20,534 bases of DNA from Spirogloea muscicola (taxonomy: Eukaryota; Streptophyta; Zygnematophyceae; Spirogloeales; Spirogloeaceae): contig WELB01000217.1 in the NCBI GenBank assembly GCA_009602725.1, positions 30,540-51,073 of the forward strand, given 5' to 3'. The notes under the pieces are model-generated. The model saw nothing but the letters and a program-made list of their open reading frames with translations, did not search any database and was not told the DNA's origin. The position numbers and the translations under genes were made by a program. Shown here piece by piece: positions 18,146 through 20,534 of the stretch (position 1 is its first letter; each line of letters opens with the position of its first letter).

Positions 18146-18201
18146 TGGGCAGCCTGTGGGCAGCCCGTGGGCAGCCCTTTTGCTCGAGGGGCTGCCCACG
18201 G
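18146..18201. repeat. Short direct repeats forming a 13-bp perfect hairpin
   Basis: GTGGGCAGCC occurs three times in a row from about 18155. The last copy, CCGTGGGCAGCCC (18165-18177), pairs perfectly with GGGCTGCCCACGG (18189-18201) across an 11-nt loop. No T-run follows, and this is eukaryotic DNA, so it is not called a terminator. It lies just downstream of an A-family unit but its stem differs from the A core. Confidence 0.85.
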
Positions 18202-18378
18202 CCACAACAAGCTTCCGGCCCCCTGGGCCACGCACGTCATGTGACACTGGACCACTGGTACGTTCCGGTGTTGGTGGCCACGTGCAGCAGGAGATGGGGC
18301 TGCAGATCCTCCCCAAGTTCTGATAGAGCATTTGTCATTTCATTCCAACAGGGCTCCGTTTCATATAGCCTTGTTTAT
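18202..18378. other. Unassigned stretch with one G-box
   Basis: No gene is recognised. CACGTG occurs at 18279-18284 (GGCCACGTGCAGC). Confidence 0.35.
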
Positions 18379-18470
18379 CCTGCACTACTTTCTGCCTGAA
18401 CAATGTATTATTGGCTTGCATTGGCCTCCCTTTGATCTCATGTGCTCCGGGCGCCTTCTCTCCATACAGC
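18379..18470 (+). repeat. Family C dispersed repeat, copy 3 (longest)
   Basis: CTGAACAATGTATTATTGGC then TTGGCCTCCCTTTGATCTCA and CCGGGCGCCTTCTC. It is the reference for the copies at 16453 and 14237. A weak B-like tail (CGACCTGCGGCTGCTCGACA and GATTACTGAGTGCC, 18492-18525) follows and resembles the divergent end of B copy 6 near 17790-17820. Confidence 0.55.
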
Positions 18471-18559
18471 TACCCGGAGACTAGCTCCGACGACCTGCGG
18501 CTGCTCGACAGAGATTACTGAGTGCCTTGTCGCCACTTGACTCATTGTATGCTTCGGCG

Positions 18560-18815
18560 CTTTCTCTGGCCCCTCCAAAGTTTGTTCATTCTTTTATCTA
18601 AGATGGCCTCTCACAGCCATCGCCCTCTACTGGAAGCGTCACTCACAGCCATATCCCCCTGTTTGGATGAGCTTCTTTGTTGGAAAGAGCTTGTCCTCTG
18701 CCTGGGACTCAACTCATTCGTGCTGGCCATTCACAGAAGAAGTGGCTCACCCAATGGGGGCAAGGGCTGTGAAAAGCCAGCCAGCAAAGAATTGACAAAG
18801 GGTTGAAAGGGCCAC
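18560..18815. repeat. Family A repeats, divergent, both orientations
   Basis: The left part carries GGCCTCTCACAGCCATCGCC after GTTCATTCTTTT. The right part is the inverted half-unit CAATGGGGGCAAGGGCTGTG, then AAAAGCCAGCCAGCAAAGAA and TTGACAAAGGGTTGAAAGGG, matching the closing segment of the copy at 8480-8690. Confidence 0.65.
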
Positions 18816-19160
18816 AATGACGGAGGGGCCTGAAGATGCTATGTCAGAACGGGTGGAGGATGGAAAATTCAGTAGCTCCGAGTGATGAGCCTCAAATCCG
18901 ACAAACTAGCTGCCGGTAAAGTATCCCCCTGACACAAACCAGAGGCACCAGCGAGAGCACGGCCAGCACGCAGATGTAAGGTGTGGGCCGCCAACTTCAC
19001 AGCCACCAACTTCAACCACGAAAAGCCTTTTCTTCTCTGCATCTGCCTGCCTCTGCGTCTTATGTCCCTCTCACTTGGTGAGGCGCGCTACTGAGCGGGT
19101 CGACTTAGCAGCAGGCGGCTTACATTCGTAGATTCGTTTTCCAGAGAAAATCCTTCAAAG
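18816..19160. other. No recognisable feature
   Basis: There is no ORF of note and no clear match to the repeat families seen elsewhere in the window. Composition is average. Confidence 0.4.
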
Positions 19161-19310
19161 AGGGCGATGGCTGTGATCGATCAGCCTGAAAGACAAGAAC
19201 AAGTAAACAAGGTCCAAAGGAGCCGGCAAAAAAAGAACAGCGCTTCCAAATTGACTGGTGGCTGTGAGAGGCCAGCCCAAATGAATGGACAAGGTCTGAA
19301 GGGGCCGGAT
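19161..19310 (-). repeat. Family A repeat, inverted, second subtype
   Basis: Contains AAATTGACTGGTGGCTGTGA then GAGGCCAGCCCAAATGAATG and GACAAGGTCTGAAGGGGCCG. This is the reverse complement of the unit type at 16165-16289 and 16815-16890. The 82-codon ORF over it reads repeat sequence. Confidence 0.7.
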
Positions 19311-19435
19311 GGCGCAAAAAGCAAGATACTAATTGCTAAGACGGCAGCAAACGGGCTCTCAGCAAAAGTACACTACTCAGGAAAGCAAGTGCTGGCTGAG
19401 TACTCGGCCGCTTGAGTCCATCACTCGATAGATCT

Positions 19436-19515
19436 CTTGTCCCTCCCTCTCTCCTCTTTCAGATTTACTCTCCCTCTCTTATCCTCCCTCTCTCTCGCCC
19501 CCCCGCCTCTCTCAA
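19436..19515. repeat. CT-rich low-complexity tract
   Basis: A pyrimidine run of CCCTCCCTCTCTCC type, ending in a poly-C stretch (CGCCCCCCCGCC). A shorter (CT)n run lies at about 19648-19664. Confidence 0.8.
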
Positions 19516-19529
19516 AACAATCAGCTTTC

Positions 19530-19610
19530 CAATATGAGGCAATGGCTGTGAATGGCCAGCCCAAAAAGAAAGAACTAGGTTCGGAGGGCTGAAAGGCGCC
19601 AAAATCGCAG
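19530..19610 (-). repeat. Family A repeat, inverted half-unit
   Basis: CAATGGCTGTGAATGGCCAG then CCCAAAAAGAAAGAACTAGG and TTCGGAGGGCTGAAAGG. The core is imperfect. It resembles the unit near 17283-17352. Confidence 0.6.
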
Positions 19611-19764
19611 CCATGCAAGAGACTACAGCAATTGGGAGTAACGCACTCTCACTCTCTCTCTCCGCCCTCCTTGCTGTAGGTTTTCATGTCCGCCCCGCCC
19701 TTCCCTCACTCTGATGAGTCACTAAGTGAATATCCTACATGGTACTTGCTCATTCATGTATTCC

Positions 19765-19862
19765 AGCGCTTTTTACGGCCCCTTCAGACCTTGTCAACTC
19801 ATCTCGGGCTGGCTTTCCACAGCACTCGCCCCCCTTTGGGAGAGCTCACTTCTTTCCTCCAC
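19765..19862 (+). repeat. Family A repeat, plus orientation
   Basis: TTACGGCCCCTTCAGACCTT, then GTCAACTCATCTCGGGCTGG, CTTTCCACAGCACTCGCCCC and CCTTTGGGAGAGCTCACTTC. Nearly the same order of segments occurs at 263-352. It is the last A copy before the GC-rich region at the right edge. Confidence 0.7.
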
Positions 19863-19929
19863 CGCCCAAAGATTCAGTGATGAAAATGGAGACGAAGATC
19901 CACCGATCCCCTCGAGATTCCCTGCGACA

Positions 19930-20494
19930 CCCCCCCCGCCTTATTCAGATTTCCTGGCGACACGCCACGTGGCAGCCACACCGCGCAGTCCGAACCGGGT
20001 GCTTGGGTGGGGGTTGGACACGGCACGTGGGGCACACGCTGCGACCGGGCGGGCACCTCATCAGAGGGGCCCCAGGGGCCACAGGGGCACAAAAGCAGGC
20101 CCTTGTCGCGGCGCGCCCCCCTATGATGGCCAGGTCCCGCTCGTGGCGGCGCCAGGCGGCTTCATGCAGTCAGAGGACAAGCTTGTCTTGTCGTCTCCCG
20201 CGGCAGGTGTCGACCTCAGGGGGCGGTCGGCCGCCGGATCGCCGGTCCCGGCGGCAGGGCCCAGGGCGCCGCCACAGGACCGGAACACCCTGGGATCTGC
20301 GGGGACGGACGGGGCCCGTCCACCCCCCCCCGCCCGAGTACATAAGCTCCCGCGCCTCCGCCATCTCTCCCCACAACCCTCGACCTCCCCACCTCCTCCC
20401 TCCCTCTTCCCTCCCTCCTCAGCTTGCCTCCGCAGCGCCTCGCCGCCCTCCCCGCTCCTCCTCCCGGAGAGCTCGGTCCCGCCGCCGCCGCCGC

Positions 20495-20525
<31 letters not shown>

Positions 20526-20534
20526 GCAGTCGCC
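19930..20534 (+). promoter_or_regulatory. Probable promoter and 5' leader of a gene beyond the right edge
   Basis: Two G-boxes, GCCACGTGGC (19964-19973, a perfect 10-bp palindrome) and CACGTG (20024-20029), lie upstream of a very GC-rich zone. From about 20340 the plus strand becomes strongly pyrimidine-rich (TCTCTCCCCACAACCCTCGA, CTCCTCCCTCCCTCTTCCCT) and runs into a CCG tract with no ATG before the window ends. This is the usual look of a GC-rich plant or algal 5' UTR. A TATA box is not clear (ACATAAG at about 20340). G-boxes bind bZIP and bHLH factors in light and stress responses. The gene itself is not seen. Confidence 0.5.
20479..20527 (+). repeat. (CCG)n trinucleotide tract
   Basis: About 16 CCG/GCC triplets with a single CTG interruption near 20512. 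It could lie in the 5' UTR or start of a reading frame that continues beyond the window. Confidence 0.95.

Noticed and set aside
18165-18201. Rho-independent terminator
   Set aside because: The window is eukaryotic nuclear DNA, no T-run follows the stem and no gene ends there.
1-20534. CRISPR array, prokaryotic operon, tRNA or rRNA genes
   Set aside because: The short palindromic repeats are irregularly spaced and in both orientations, the genes have spliceosomal introns, and I found no tRNA fold; GGTTCGAAGG in the A repeats resembles a B box but lacks the rest.

Overview
The window is nuclear DNA from a photosynthetic eukaryote of the green lineage (Viridiplantae). The evidence is a plant-type coatomer beta subunit, a plastid-type two-domain NFU protein, many short spliceosomal introns (about 100-300 nt, mostly ending in TGCAG) and a short interstitial run of the TTTAGGG-type telomere motif. 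Intron size and base composition suit a green alga (chlorophyte or streptophyte) or a bryophyte better than a flowering plant, but the clade cannot be fixed from this sequence.

Layout. (1) 1-1590 is a dense block of short, GC-rich, hairpin-forming repeats (families A and B here), including a 193-bp inverted repeat. (2) 1591-2344 has no recognisable gene and probably holds the 3' UTR and downstream flank of the next gene. (3) 2345-8117, minus strand, is a complete 16-exon gene for coatomer subunit beta (beta-COP, 953 aa in my model); its first intron is GC-AG. (4) 8118-9080 is a divergent intergenic region with one A-repeat copy, a single ambiguous base and a TATA-like site. (5) 9081-13148, plus strand, is a multi-exon gene for a predicted plastid iron-sulfur carrier. 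It joins a GIY-YIG-like domain, of the kind at the N-terminus of plastid glutaredoxin GRXS16, to a tandem NFU module whose first copy has the CxxC motif and whose second has lost it. Exons 7-14 are well supported; exons 1-6 (transit peptide and leader) are inferred from splice sites and phase. (6) 13149-15170 has no convincing gene. (7) About 15171-15782, minus strand, there may be a small unrecognised split gene or gene remnant. (8) 15875-19860 is a second repeat field: a 111-bp tandem array interrupted by an A-family element, many A, B and C copies, microsatellites and a strong hairpin. (9) 19930-20534 is very GC-rich with two G-boxes, a pyrimidine-rich stretch and a (CCG)n tract, and looks like the promoter and 5' leader of a plus-strand gene starting beyond the window.

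The two solid genes are head to head and form a gene island flanked by repeat fields. Their products act in different places: beta-COP in the COPI coat for Golgi-to-ER retrieval, the NFU fusion probably in plastid Fe-S cluster transfer. Nothing here shows that they work together. The most interesting items are the GIY-YIG/NFU fusion, whose GIY-YIG part is carried by a phase-symmetric exon pair, and the small hairpin repeat family, for which the split tandem array gives an internal filled-site/empty-site comparison.
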